Below are positions 1-7,872 of a stretch of 41,626 nucleotides of DNA, in pieces. A model generated the notes under the pieces. It saw nothing but the letters and a program-made list of their open reading frames with translations. It made no database searches and was not told the origin of the DNA. Position numbers and translations under genes: made by a program. The DNA is from Streptomyces morookaense (GTDB lineage: Bacteria > Actinomycetota > Actinomycetes > Streptomycetales > Streptomycetaceae). Positions within the stretch are counted from its first letter, which is position 1. Each line of letters begins with the position of its first letter. The stretch spans positions 1 through 41,626 of the forward strand of contig NZ_JABBXF010000096.1 of the NCBI RefSeq assembly GCF_013030945.1. The letters run 5' to 3'.

Positions 1-1
1 C

Positions 2-313
2 GCCAACGACGTCGCGAAGTACTTCGCGATCATCCCCGCGATGTTCGCGGTCGCCTACCCCGGCCTGGACAAGCTCAACATCATGAGCCTGCACTCGCCG
101 CAGTCCGCGATCCTCTCGGCCGTCATCTTCAACGCGCTGATCATCGTGGCCCTGGTGCCGCTCGCCCTCAAGGGCGTGCGCTACCGGCCGATGAGCGCGG
201 ACGCGATGCTCCGGCGCAACCTCTTGATCTACGGACTGGGCGGCCTGATCTCCCCGTTCATCGGCATCAAGATCATCGACCTGCTCATCTCCCTCATCCC
301 TGGCATCGGGTGA
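2..313 (+). CDS. kdpB: K+-transporting P-type ATPase subunit B, C-terminal fragment
   Basis: The reading frame is open from the left edge and ends in TGA at 311-313, so only about the last 103 residues of the catalytic subunit of the KdpFABC pump are present. The first visible residues, NDVAKYFAIIPAMF, are the conserved KdpB segment that enters the last membrane helices. Two or three hydrophobic helices follow (around NALIIVALVPLAL and LLIYGLGGLISPF), ending with LISLIPGIG. KdpB hydrolyses ATP to drive high-affinity K+ uptake when external K+ is scarce. The catalytic domains lie outside the window. kdpC starts 4 bases after the stop codon, so the two genes are one transcript. The assignment rests on this C-terminal segment plus the kdpC neighbour. 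Confidence 0.95.
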   Translation, partial: ANDVAKYFAIIPAMFAVAYPGLDKLNIMSLHSPQSAILSAVIFNALIIVALVPLALKGVRYRPMSADAMLRRNLLIYGLGGLISPFIGIKIIDLLISLIPGIG

Positions 314-317
314 CGTC

Positions 318-965
318 ATGAACAACTCCGTACGCAGCACGGCACGCCTGCTGATGGCGGGGCTCCGGGCCCTGCTGGTGCTCACCGTGGTCTGCGGTGT
401 GATCTACCCGCTGGTCGTCACCGGCATCGCCCAGGCCGCGTTCAACGACAAGGCCAACGGCTCCGAGATCAAGGTCGACGGCAAGTCCGTCGGCTCCGAA
501 CTCCTCGGCCAGAGCTTCTCGCTGGACAAGAAGGACAAGGACGGCAACCCGCTGCCCGACCCGCAGTACTTCCAGCCGCGGCCGTCGGCGGCCGGGCCCA
601 ACACCGAGAACACGCAGTACAAGCTGCTGGTCTCCGGGGCCTCCAACCTCGCCGCCGACAGCAAGGTGCTGCTCGACAGCATCAAGCAGCGCCGCGCGGA
701 CATCGCCGCCTTCAACGGCGTCTCGCCGGCGGACGTCCCGACGGACGCGGTGACCGCCTCCGGCTCGGGTGTCGACCCCGACATCTCGCCGGCGTACGCG
801 CGGCTGCAGGCCGAGCGGGTGGCCAAGGCGAATCACCTGCCGGCGGCCAAGGTGCGTCAACTGGTCGAGGACCACGTCGACGGACGGCAGCTGGGCTTCA
901 TGGGCGAGCCGCGGGTGAACGTTCTCAAGCTGAACGTCGCGTTGCGGGAGCTTGCGAAGAACTGA
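318..965 (+). CDS. kdpC: K+-transporting ATPase subunit C
   Basis: This 215-residue protein has a single N-terminal membrane helix (about residues 12-35, LLVLTVVCGVIYPLVVTG) followed by a soluble extracytoplasmic domain, which is the KdpC layout. Family landmarks include GSELLGQSF near residue 60, the YFQPRPSA motif near 85, SGASNL near 105, VDPDISPAYA near 155 and a C-terminal LNVALREL helix. KdpC joins KdpA and KdpB and is thought to raise ATP affinity of the pump. The ATG at 318 is 4 bases after the kdpB stop. The insert around residues 65-75 (DKKDKDGNP) is lysine-rich, as in other actinomycete KdpC proteins. Downstream lies a convergent gene separated by a strong hairpin. Confidence 0.96.
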   Translation: MNNSVRSTARLLMAGLRALLVLTVVCGVIYPLVVTGIAQAAFNDKANGSEIKVDGKSVGSELLGQSFSLDKKDKDGNPLPDPQYFQPRPSAAGPNTENTQYKLLVSGASNLAADSKVLLDSIKQRRADIAAFNGVSPADVPTDAVTASGSGVDPDISPAYARLQAERVAKANHLPAAKVRQLVEDHVDGRQLGFMGEPRVNVLKLNVALRELAKN

Positions 966-973
966 CGGTCGTC

Positions 974-1023
974 GGTGGCTGATCACGCAGTTCCCCGCGC
1001 CCCTTGACGGGGCGCGGGGAACT
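974..1023. repeat. Streptomycete intergenic GC-rich repeat containing a terminator hairpin
   Basis: Positions 990-1003 and 1009-1022 are a perfect 14-bp inverted repeat with loop ttgac, sitting between the convergent kdpC and acetyltransferase genes, so it can act as a bidirectional terminator. The flanking bases (gtggctgatcacgcag) make this the reverse complement of a second copy at 6434-6474. The unit (GGGGCGCGGGGAACTGCG then CGACCAGCC) is, from general knowledge, a very common intergenic element of Streptomyces genomes. Confidence 0.75.
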
Positions 1024-1029
1024 TGTCGT

Positions 1030-1569
1030 TCACCAGACGTCGCCCGGACGCCAGTCGCACACCAGCTCCCCGTCGAGGGCCGGCTCCGAGCGCATGGGCA
1101 GGACGTAGATGTGGCCGTCCTCCTCCGGTGTGCGTACGACGCCGTCGGGGCTGAGGACCGCGGTCCGCCCCCGCCACTGCTGCCAGCCGCGGCCCGTGTA
1201 GAGGGGGACGGCCGCAGCCGCGGCGCCGAGTGCGCCGATGTGGTAGCCGCCCGAGTGCAGCACGCGCTCCAAGGCCTCCATCACGGCGCTCGCCAGGCCC
1301 TGCCGGCGGTGGCCGGGGTGGACGGCCACCGCCTCCACATAGCCCGTGCGCAGCGCCCGCCCGCCGTGCAGCAGCCGCCGCTGCACCAGTGAGCCGTGGG
1401 CCAGCAGCTCGCCGCCGTCCCCGTGGACGGTGGCGTGGATGCCGCAGAGGGTGTGGTCCCAGTCATCGGCGGTGAAGTCGCCCTCGAAGGCGAGGTCCAG
1501 CAGGGCCCGGATCCTCTCCAGGCCGGCAGGTGTGAATTCCGACGTGTGAGCCGTGGATGCCCGGTGCAT
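1030..1569 (-). CDS. AAC(2')-I family aminoglycoside N-acetyltransferase-like GNAT protein
   Basis: A 179-residue GNAT-fold enzyme. The acetyl-CoA motif is GYVEAVAVHPGHRRQGLAS (about residues 80-98). The C-terminal half follows the AAC(2')-I pattern known from mycobacteria: HIGALGAAAAAVPLYTGRGW, then TPEEDGHIYVLP, ending in CDWRPGDVW, which is almost the same as the end of AAC(2')-Ic. Such enzymes acetylate the 2'-amino group of aminoglycosides, but many chromosomal members have an unproven or different physiological substrate. The ATG at 1569 is preceded by gagga at a 7-base spacing. The frame remains open far upstream through kdpD, but that is an antisense shadow. The gene lies between kdpC and kdpD on the opposite strand and divides the Kdp genes into two transcripts. 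Confidence 0.85.
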   Translation of the reverse strand: MHRASTAHTSEFTPAGLERIRALLDLAFEGDFTADDWDHTLCGIHATVHGDGGELLAHGSLVQRRLLHGGRALRTGYVEAVAVHPGHRRQGLASAVMEALERVLHSGGYHIGALGAAAAAVPLYTGRGWQQWRGRTAVLSPDGVVRTPEEDGHIYVLPMRSEPALDGELVCDWRPGDVW

Positions 1570-1755
1570 CGGGGCATCCTCGCAGAAGGACACGGCGGGC
1601 GGCGTCAGAACTGCGTCAATACCCGGCCCACGACCGCCTTGCGCCCGATATGTCCCGAACCTTGGTCGTAAGGTCGACGTGCGCGCGGCAGTGCTGCACC
1701 TCGCGGCGGAAAACCGCCCAGAACACGGCCGCGCATCGTGAAAGACAATGGGGCC

Positions 1756-4308
1756 ATGGGACGCGGCAATCTCCGGATCTATCTCGGCGCGGCACCGGGC
1801 GTCGGCAAGACCTACGCCATGCTCTCCGAGGCACACCGCCGCGTCGAGCGCGGCACCGACGCAGTCGTCGGCTTCGTCGAGCACCACGGCCGCCCGCGCA
1901 CGGAAGTCATGCTGCACGGCCTGGAGGAAGTGCCGCGCCGCGAGATCGTCTACCGGGACTCCGTCTTCACGGAGATGGACGTCGACGCCGTTCTCGCCCG
2001 CCGCCCCGAGGTCGTCCTCGTCGACGAGCTGGCCCACACCAACGTGCCCGGCTCGCGCAACACCAAGCGCTGGCAGGACGTCGAGGAGATCCTCAAGGCC
2101 GGCATCGACGTCGTCTCGACCGTCAACATCCAGCACCTGGAGTCGCTGGGCGACGTCGTCGAGTCCATAACGGGCGTGCGGCAGCGCGAGACGGTGCCCG
2201 ACGAGGTCGTGCGCCGCGCCGACCAGATCGAGCTCGTCGACATGTCGCCGCAGGCCCTGCGCCGCCGCATGGCGCACGGCAACATCTACAAGCCCGACAA
2301 GGTCGACGCCGCCCTCTCCAACTACTTCCGGCCCGGCAACCTCACCGCGCTGCGCGAGCTGGCCCTGCTGTGGACCGCCGACCGCGTCGACGAATACCTG
2401 CGCCAGTACCGCACCGACCACAGCGTCTCGACCATCTGGCACGCGCGTGAGCGCATCGTCGTCGGCCTCACCGGCGGACCCGAGGGCCGCACCCTCATCC
2501 GCCGCGCCGCCCGCATGGCCGCCAAGGGCTCCGGCAGCGAGATCCTCGCCGTCTACATCGCCCGCAGCGACGGCCTGACCTCGGCCTCGCCCAAGGAACT
2601 GGCCGTCCAGCGCACCCTGGTCGAGGACCTCGGCGGCACCTTCCACCACGTCATAGGCGACGACGTGCCCGCCTCGCTGCTGGAGTTCGCGCGCGGCGTC
2701 AACGCCACCCAGATCGTGCTGGGCTCCAGCCGCCGCAAGACGTGGCAGTACATCTTCGGCCCCGGCGTCGGCGCCACCGTCGCCCGCGACTCCGGGCCCG
2801 ACCTGGACGTCCACATCGTCACCCACGAAGAGGTCGCCAAGGGCCGGGGCCTGCCCGTCGCCCGCGGCGCCCGGCTGGGGCGCGGGCGGATCGTGGCCGG
2901 CTGGCTGGTCGGCGTGGTCGCACCCGTCGCGCTCAGCATGCTGCTGACGACCGTCGTGCCCGAGGTCGGCCTCGCCAACGACATGCTGCTGTTCCTGTGC
3001 CTGACGGTCGGGGCGGCGCTGCTCGGCGGCCTCTTCCCGGCCCTGGCCTCCGCGGCCGTCGGCTCGCTGCTGCTCAACTACTACTTCGTCGAGCCGCTGC
3101 ACGAGTGGACGATCACCGACCCGAAGAACATCGTCGCGATCGTGATCTTCGTGTTCGTCGCGGTCTCCGTGGCCTCCGTGGTGGACCTCGCCGCCCGCCG
3201 CACCCACCAGGCGGCCCGGCTGCGCGCCGAGTCCGAGATCCTCTCCTTCCTGGCCGGCAGCGTCCTGCGCGGCGAGACCAGCCTGGAGGCCCTGCTGGAG
3301 CGGGTCCGGGAGACCTTCGCCATGGACTCCGTGGCCCTGCTGGAGCGGGCCAGCGAGGTGGACCCGTGGACCTGCGCGGCGAGCGAGGTGACCAACTCCG
3401 GCAGGCCGCTGCTGCGCCCCGAGGACGGCGACGTCGACATGCCCGTCGGCGACAACATGGCCCTCGTGCTCTCCGGCCGCGTCCTGCCCGCCGAGGACCG
3501 CCGCGTGCTGGCCGCCTTCGCCGCCCAGGCCGCCGTGGTCCTGGACCGGCAGCGGCTGGTCGGCGAGGCCGAGCGGGCCCGCGAGCTGGACGAGGGCAAC
3601 CGCATCCGCACCGCCCTGCTCGCCGCCGTCAGCCACGACCTGCGCACCCCGCTCGCGGGCATCAAGGCCGCCGTGACCTCTCTGCGCTCCGACGATGTGG
3701 CCTGGTCCGAGGAGGACGAGGCCGAACTGCTGGCGGGCATCGAGGACGGCGCCGACCGGCTCGACCACCTCGTCGGCAACCTGCTCGACATGTCCCGACT
3801 GCAGACCGGCACCGTCACCCCGCTGATCCGCGAGATCGACCTCGACGAGGTCGTCCCGATGGCCCTGGGCGGCGTCCCCGAGGGCAGCGTCGCGCTGGAC
3901 ATCCCCGAGACGCTGCCGATGGTCGCCGTCGACCCCGGCCTGCTGGAGCGCAGCGTCGCCAACATCGTCGAGAACGCCGTGAAGTACAGTCCCGACGGCG
4001 TGCCCGTCATGGTCTCCGCCAGCGCCCTCGGCGACCGCGTCGAGGTCCGGGTGGCCGACACGGGCCCCGGCGTGCCGGACAGCGCCAAGAACCGGATCTT
4101 CGAGCCGTTCCAGCGCTACGGCGACGCGCCGCGCGGCGCCGGGGTCGGCCTGGGCCTGGCCGTCGCGCGCGGCTTCGCGGAGGCCATGGGCGGCACGCTC
4201 ACGGCCGAGGACACCCCCGGCGGCGGCATGACCATGGTCCTCACCCTGCGGGCCGCCGCCGGCCTGGCGCCGGTGCGCGCCGACCTCCCGGCGCAGGCCA
4301 CGACATGA
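1756..4308 (+). CDS. kdpD: Osmosensitive K+ channel sensor histidine kinase
   Basis: An 850-residue sensor kinase with full KdpD architecture. The N-terminal KdpD domain carries Walker A GAAPGVGKT at residues 11-19 and DELAHTNVPGSRN near 95. A universal-stress-protein (USP) domain spans about 230-360. Four membrane helices span about 385-480 (DUF4118), followed by a GAF-like region. The HisKA box AVSHDLRTPL has phospho-acceptor His627, and the HATPase domain has N-box NIVENAVKYS and G-boxes DTGPGVPDS and GVGLGLAVA. It senses K+ limitation or ionic stress and phosphorylates KdpE. The ATG at 1756 gives the usual N-terminus (MGRGNLRIYLG). An in-frame GTG at 1738 would add six residues and cannot be excluded, because neither start has a clear ribosome site. 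kdpE follows after 103 bases. Confidence 0.95.
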   Translation: MGRGNLRIYLGAAPGVGKTYAMLSEAHRRVERGTDAVVGFVEHHGRPRTEVMLHGLEEVPRREIVYRDSVFTEMDVDAVLARRPEVVLVDELAHTNVPGSRNTKRWQDVEEILKAGIDVVSTVNIQHLESLGDVVESITGVRQRETVPDEVVRRADQIELVDMSPQALRRRMAHGNIYKPDKVDAALSNYFRPGNLTALRELALLWTADRVDEYLRQYRTDHSVSTIWHARERIVVGLTGGPEGRTLIRRAARMAAKGSGSEILAVYIARSDGLTSASPKELAVQRTLVEDLGGTFHHVIGDDVPASLLEFARGVNATQIVLGSSRRKTWQYIFGPGVGATVARDSGPDLDVHIVTHEEVAKGRGLPVARGARLGRGRIVAGWLVGVVAPVALSMLLTTVVPEVGLANDMLLFLCLTVGAALLGGLFPALASAAVGSLLLNYYFVEPLHEWTITDPKNIVAIVIFVFVAVSVASVVDLAARRTHQAARLRAESEILSFLAGSVLRGETSLEALLERVRETFAMDSVALLERASEVDPWTCAASEVTNSGRPLLRPEDGDVDMPVGDNMALVLSGRVLPAEDRRVLAAFAAQAAVVLDRQRLVGEAERARELDEGNRIRTALLAAVSHDLRTPLAGIKAAVTSLRSDDVAWSEEDEAELLAGIEDGADRLDHLVGNLLDMSRLQTGTVTPLIREIDLDEVVPMALGGVPEGSVALDIPETLPMVAVDPGLLERSVANIVENAVKYSPDGVPVMVSASALGDRVEVRVADTGPGVPDSAKNRIFEPFQRYGDAPRGAGVGLGLAVARGFAEAMGGTLTAEDTPGGGMTMVLTLRAAAGLAPVRADLPAQATT

Positions 4309-4411
4309 CCCCCCGGCGCACCGCCGTACGCACAGCACAGCACGCACAGACCGACAGACCGAGACCGCGCGCCCAGCGGATGGGCCGCATGAACAGCAGA
4401 GGTGGTTCAGC

Positions 4412-5101
4412 ATGAACCGGGTGCTCGTGGTTGATGACGAGCCGCAGATCGTCCGCGCGCTCGTCATCAACCTCAAGGCGCGGAAGTACGAGGTCGACGC
4501 CGCGCCCGACGGCGCCACCGCCCTCCAGCTCGCCGCCGCCCGGCACCCCGACGTGGTCATCCTCGACCTCGGTCTGCCCGACATGGACGGCGTCGAGGTG
4601 ATCAAGGGCCTGCGCGGCTGGACCCGGGTGCCGATCCTGGTCCTCTCCGCCCGCCAGACCTCGGACGAGAAGGTCGAGGCGCTGGACGCCGGTGCCGACG
4701 ACTACGTCACCAAGCCGTTCGGCATGGACGAACTGCTGGCCCGGCTGCGGGCCGCCGTGCGGCGCGCCGAGCCGACGGGGCCGTCGGCCACGGGCGACGA
4801 CGCGATCGTGGAGACGGAGGTCTTCACGGTCGACCTCGCCGCGAAGAAGGTCAACCGCGACGGGCGGGACGTCCGGCTGACCCCGACCGAGTGGCACCTG
4901 CTGGAGGTCCTGGTCCGCAATACGGGCCGTCTCGTCAGCCAGAAACAGCTCCTCCAGGAGGTCTGGGGCCCGTCCTACGGCACCGAGACCAACTACCTCC
5001 GCGTCTACATGGCCCAGCTCCGCCGCAAGCTGGAGCGCGACCCGTCGCACCCGAAGCACTTCATCACGGAGCCGGGGATGGGGTACCGCTTCGAGGTCTG
5101 A
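4412..5101 (+). CDS. kdpE: KDP operon response regulator
   Basis: A 229-residue OmpR/PhoB-family regulator. The receiver domain (about 1-118) has the acidic pair DDE near the N-terminus, phospho-acceptor Asp52 in VVILDLGLPDMDG, the conserved Thr/Ser in VLSAR and the lysine in VTKPF. The winged-helix DNA-binding domain (about 130-229) includes LTPTEWHLLEVLV and TNYLRVYMAQLRRKL and ends GMGYRFEV. KdpE activates kdpFABC when phosphorylated by KdpD. The ATG is preceded by gaggtgg. The 103-base gap after kdpD is rich in cacag and cagac repeats. A near-duplicate of its last 13 codons occurs 52 bases downstream of the stop. Confidence 0.95.
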   Translation: MNRVLVVDDEPQIVRALVINLKARKYEVDAAPDGATALQLAAARHPDVVILDLGLPDMDGVEVIKGLRGWTRVPILVLSARQTSDEKVEALDAGADDYVTKPFGMDELLARLRAAVRRAEPTGPSATGDDAIVETEVFTVDLAAKKVNRDGRDVRLTPTEWHLLEVLVRNTGRLVSQKQLLQEVWGPSYGTETNYLRVYMAQLRRKLERDPSHPKHFITEPGMGYRFEV

Positions 5102-5153
5102 GTGGCCGGGGGTCTCCGGCCGGGGGTCCGGGGGGTGCCCCCGGGAATTGCAG

Positions 5154-5193
5154 CATCACGGAGCCGGGGATGGGATACCGGTTCGAGGTGTGA
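5154..5193 (+). pseudogene. Displaced near-copy of the kdpE 3' end
   Basis: The 40 bases here match 5062-5101, the final codons and stop of kdpE, at 37 of 40 positions. Both encode ITEPGMGYRFEV followed by TGA. The three differences (GGG/GGA, CGC/CGG, GTC/GTG) are all synonymous third positions. The copy has no start or body of its own. A 52-base GC-rich spacer with cggccggggg and ggggtgcccccggga motifs separates the two. This is either the remnant of an older kdpE left by recombination or a local duplication that later drifted. Confidence 0.7.
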
Positions 5194-5247
5194 CGCAAGT
5201 GGTCACGGGAGGGGATCGGGCGGGGGCCGCCCCGGTAGGCTGGATTC

Positions 5248-5646
5248 ATGAGCGCCGCACCACGTTCCGACAAGCCGACCGGCCGTTTCCGCCGGATGCT
5301 CGACCGGCTGTCCAGCTCGCAGGAAGAGCTGCACCACGCCGAGCTGCAACAGGACACGGAGGCCGCGGGCTGCACCCGGATCTGTGACTGCGACGACCGC
5401 CAGATCGTCAAGGTCACCGGCACCCTGCGCACCGTGACGCTGCGCCCCCGCGCCGGTGTCCCCGCGCTGGAGGCCGAACTGTTCGACGGCTCGGCCCCGC
5501 TGGACGTGGTCTGGCTGGGACGGCGGTCCATCGCCGGCATAGAGCCCGGCCGCAAGCTGATCGCCTCCGGCCGGATCTCCATGAGCCGCGGCCGCCGGGT
5601 GCTGTTCAATCCCCGATACGAACTCCGACCCGTCGGACAGGAGTAG
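5248..5646 (+). CDS. OB-fold nucleic-acid-binding domain protein
   Basis: A 132-residue protein. About 45 charged N-terminal residues are followed by an OB-fold: strands at IVKVTGTLRTVTLRP, PALEAELFDGSAPLDVVWLG, LIASGRISMSRGRRVLFNPRYEL. It resembles the OB-fold proteins of the RecG-wedge type that sit next to DUF3159 genes in actinobacteria, where no function has been shown. It contains a pair of cysteines near the fold entry (CTRICDCDD). The ATG at 5248 follows a ggtagg-like ribosome site. The next gene starts 3 bases after the stop with a good ribosome site lying in the end of this gene, so the two are co-translated. Confidence 0.85.
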   Translation: MSAAPRSDKPTGRFRRMLDRLSSSQEELHHAELQQDTEAAGCTRICDCDDRQIVKVTGTLRTVTLRPRAGVPALEAELFDGSAPLDVVWLGRRSIAGIEPGRKLIASGRISMSRGRRVLFNPRYELRPVGQE

Positions 5647-5649
5647 CCG

Positions 5650-6369
5650 TTGACGTCCCCCGACAAGCCGGTGGTGGACCGGCAGGAGCAGGGCCCCGGC
5701 AGCGATGCGAGAGCGGCCACCGAGGCCGCTCTCTTCGAGGCCTTCGGCGGGGTGCGCGGCATGGTGGAGACCACCGTCCCCGGCCTCGTCTTCGTCGCGT
5801 TCTACACGGTCAAGCGGGACATCCACCTCGCCGCGATCGCCGCACTGGGCCTGTCCCTGGTGCTGGGCGTGGCCCGGCTGGTGTCCCGGGACACCCTCAA
5901 GCACGCCTTCAGCGGTGTCTTCGGGGTGGCCTTCGGCGCCGTCTTCGCGATGATGTCCGGCGACGCCAAGAATTTCTACCTGCCGGGCATGCTCTACACC
6001 CTCGGGCTGGCGGTGGCGTACATCGTCACCGCGCTCGCGGGCTTCCCGCTGCTCGGCGTGATCCTGGGCCCGCTGTTCAAGGAGAACCTCTCCTGGCGCA
6101 CCCGTAACCCCGGCCGCAAAACGGCGTACACCAAGGCCAGCTGGGCCTGGGGGCTGATCCTGCTCGCCAAGTCGGCGATCCTGTTCCCGCTCTACTGGTG
6201 GGGCGACGCGACCCAGCTGGGCTGGGTGAAGGTGGCCCTGGGCATCCCGCCGATGCTGCTGTCGGTCTACCTGACCTGGATCTTCCTGGCCAAGGCCCCC
6301 GCGCCGATCGACGTCTTCGCGGAAATGGAGGCGGCGGAGGCCGCCGAGCGCGAGAAGGCACAGGCTTAA
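5650..6369 (+). CDS. DUF3159 family integral membrane protein
   Basis: A 239-residue polytopic membrane protein with about five or six helices: near residues 45-60 (GLVFVAFYTV), 62-80 (LAAIAALGLSLVLGVARLV), 92-110 (SGVFGVAFGAVFAMM), 118-140 (LYTLGLAVAYIVTALAGFPLLGV), 170-190 and 200-220. The pattern is that of DUF3159, which is always of unknown function. The TTG at 5650 is chosen because aggag lies 6 bases upstream and it follows the previous stop directly. The last codons (kaqa) and stop are followed by a 17-base imperfect repeat of themselves (aggcacaggcttaaaa then aggcacaggcctaaaa). In actinobacteria this gene usually stands between the OB-fold gene and the ceoB/ceoC pair, as here. A link with K+ homeostasis is only inferred from that position. 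Confidence 0.88.
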   Translation: MTSPDKPVVDRQEQGPGSDARAATEAALFEAFGGVRGMVETTVPGLVFVAFYTVKRDIHLAAIAALGLSLVLGVARLVSRDTLKHAFSGVFGVAFGAVFAMMSGDAKNFYLPGMLYTLGLAVAYIVTALAGFPLLGVILGPLFKENLSWRTRNPGRKTAYTKASWAWGLILLAKSAILFPLYWWGDATQLGWVKVALGIPPMLLSVYLTWIFLAKAPAPIDVFAEMEAAEAAEREKAQA

Positions 6370-6394
6370 AAAAGGCACAGGCCTAAAAGCCGAA

Positions 6395-6425
6395 GGGCCC
6401 GGGAACCGATTCGGTTCCCGGGCCC
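6395..6425. terminator. Terminator hairpin between convergent DUF3159 and TrkA genes
   Basis: Perfect 15-bp inverted repeat (gggcccgggaaccga and its complement, 6395-6409 and 6411-6425) with a minimal loop, followed on the plus strand by tttcg. It lies between genes that end toward each other. Confidence 0.8.
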
Positions 6426-6433
6426 CTTTCGCG

Positions 6434-6474
6434 CCCTGAAGGGGCGCGGGGAACTGCGCGACCAGCCACAACCG
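6434..6474. repeat. Second copy of the streptomycete intergenic repeat
   Basis: The bases ggggcgcggggaactgcg followed by cgaccagccac match the reverse complement of 974-1016 almost exactly. A short stem (gcgccc/gggcgc, 6431-6447) is included. It lies just after the hairpin at 6395-6425, between two convergent genes, which is the typical place for this element. Confidence 0.7.
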
Positions 6475-6509
6475 ACCCGCAGCCGAAGCACCGCACCCCG
6501 GCAGAGCCG

Positions 6510-7181
6510 CTAGGCGTCCTCGCGCCGCACCGACAGCAGGTCCTCCAGCTGCTCCTCACGTGCCGGGGCGGCGACGAAGAGGAGCTCGTCGCCGGCCTCC
6601 AGGACGTCCTCCTTGTTCGGCGTGAGCACCCGGTTGCCGCGGATGATGGTGACCAGCGAGGTGTCCTCGGGCCAGTCCACGTCGCCGACCCGGGTGCCGG
6701 CCAGGGCCGCCTCCGGCGGGAGGGTGAGCTCGACGAGGTTGGCGTCGCCCTGGCTGAAGCGCAGCAGCCGCACCAGATCGCCGACGCTCACGGCCTCCTC
6801 GACCAGCGCGGACATCAGACGCGGGGTGGAGACGGCGACGTCCACGCCCCAGGCCTCGTTGAACAGCCACTCGTTCTTGGGGTTGTTCACGCGGGCCACG
6901 ACCCGCGGCACCCCGTACTCGGTCTTCGCGAGCAGCGAGACCACGAGGTTGACCTTGTCGTCACCGGTCGCCGCGATGACGACGTTGCAGCGCTGCAGCG
7001 CCGCCTCGTCCAGCGAGGTGATCTCACAGGCGTCGGCCAGCAGCCACTCGGCCATCGGCACCCGCTCCACGGAGATGGCGGACGGAGCCTTGTCGACCAG
7101 CAGGACCTCGTGCCCGTTCTCCAGCAGCTCGCTCGCGATCGAGCGGCCGACGGCACCGGCACCGGCAATCGCAACCCTCAT
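6510..7181 (-). CDS. ceoC: TrkA-family K+ uptake regulator, CeoC-like
   Basis: A 223-residue protein with an N-terminal RCK/TrkA_N Rossmann domain (GAGAVGRSIASELLENGHEV, residues 6-25, acidic residue D30 for NAD) and a C-terminal TrkA_C domain (about 140-215, ending in GDELLFVAAP). It gates or regulates a Trk/Ktr-type K+ channel in the cytoplasm in response to NAD(H), ATP or cyclic di-AMP in related systems. MRVAIAGAGAVGRS closely follows mycobacterial CeoC (TrkB). The ATG overlaps the stop of the upstream trkA-type gene by 4 bases (ATGA), so the two are coupled. No TrkH/TrkG membrane subunit is in the window. Confidence is high for family and moderate for the ceoC name. Confidence 0.9.
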   Translation of the reverse strand: MRVAIAGAGAVGRSIASELLENGHEVLLVDKAPSAISVERVPMAEWLLADACEITSLDEAALQRCNVVIAATGDDKVNLVVSLLAKTEYGVPRVVARVNNPKNEWLFNEAWGVDVAVSTPRLMSALVEEAVSVGDLVRLLRFSQGDANLVELTLPPEAALAGTRVGDVDWPEDTSLVTIIRGNRVLTPNKEDVLEAGDELLFVAAPAREEQLEDLLSVRREDA

Positions 7182-7846
7182 CGGTGCGCCTCCTCAGGCC
7201 CCTGCGCGAAAGCGGCTTCCACCTTCTCGACCTCGTCGGTGCGCATCATCACGTGCACCAGATCGCCCTCCTGCAGCACCGTCGAGGACGACGGCAGCAT
7301 CGCCTCGCCCAGCCGGGTGAGGAACGCGACGCGCACCCCGGTCTCCTCCTGGATCAGGCTCACCTTGTGGCCGACCCAGGCCTCCGAGACGGTCACCTCG
7401 GCGAGCTGGACGCCGCCGCTCGGGTCGCGCCAGAGCGGTTCGGCCCCGGAGGGCAGCAGCCGGCGCAGCATCTGGTCGGCCGTCCATCGCACGGTGGCCA
7501 CGGTCGGGATGCCCAGGCGCTGGTAGACCTCGGCGCGGCGCGGGTCGTAGATGCGCGCCGCCACGTTCTCGACGCCGAACATCTCGCGGGCCACCCGGGC
7601 CGCGATGATGTTGGAGTTGTCGCCGCTGCTGACCGCGGCGAAGGCGCCCGCCTCCTCGATGCCCGCCTCGCGGAGGGTGTCCTGGTCGAAGCCGACCCCG
7701 GTCACCCGCCGCCCGCCGAAGCCGGAGCCCAGGCGACGGAAGGCCGTCGGGTCCTGGTCGATCACGGCGACGGTGTGGCCCTGCTGCTCGAGGGTCTGCG
7801 CGAGGGCCGAGCCGACCCGCCCGCACCCCATGATCACAACGTGCAC
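7178..7846 (-). CDS. ceoB: TrkA-family K+ uptake regulator, CeoB-like
   Basis: A 222-residue RCK protein. The N-terminal Rossmann motif GCGRVGSALAQTLEQQGH and the acidic DQD after strand 2 mark NAD binding, and SSGDNSNIIAARVAREMFGV is the conserved middle segment. A TrkA_C domain follows (about 135-210). It is the first gene of a two-gene operon with the CeoC-like protein and should act with it as a regulator of K+ channels. The start is GTG at 7846, with a run of five G about 8 bases upstream. A perfect 14-base palindrome lies 13 bases upstream of the start. The order and orientation relative to DUF3159 and KimA match the ceoB-ceoC block of mycobacteria. Confidence 0.9.
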   Translation of the reverse strand: MHVVIMGCGRVGSALAQTLEQQGHTVAVIDQDPTAFRRLGSGFGGRRVTGVGFDQDTLREAGIEEAGAFAAVSSGDNSNIIAARVAREMFGVENVAARIYDPRRAEVYQRLGIPTVATVRWTADQMLRRLLPSGAEPLWRDPSGGVQLAEVTVSEAWVGHKVSLIQEETGVRVAFLTRLGEAMLPSSSTVLQEGDLVHVMMRTDEVEKVEAAFAQGPEEAHR

Positions 7847-7858
7847 GTCGATGCCCCC

Positions 7859-7872
7859 GTATTCCGGAATAC
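7859..7872. promoter_or_regulatory. Palindrome upstream of ceoB-like gene
   Basis: gtattccggaatac is a perfect 14-base palindrome, AT-richer than its surroundings, and lies 13 bases before the GTG start on the minus strand. It could be an operator or a small hairpin in the 5' leader. No regulator is known for it. Confidence 0.35.

Noticed and set aside
1030..4605. A 1191-residue open frame on the minus strand
   Set aside because: Only its last 179 codons are a real gene. The rest is antisense to kdpD with Gly/Asp/Val-rich shadow composition, caused by high GC at third positions.
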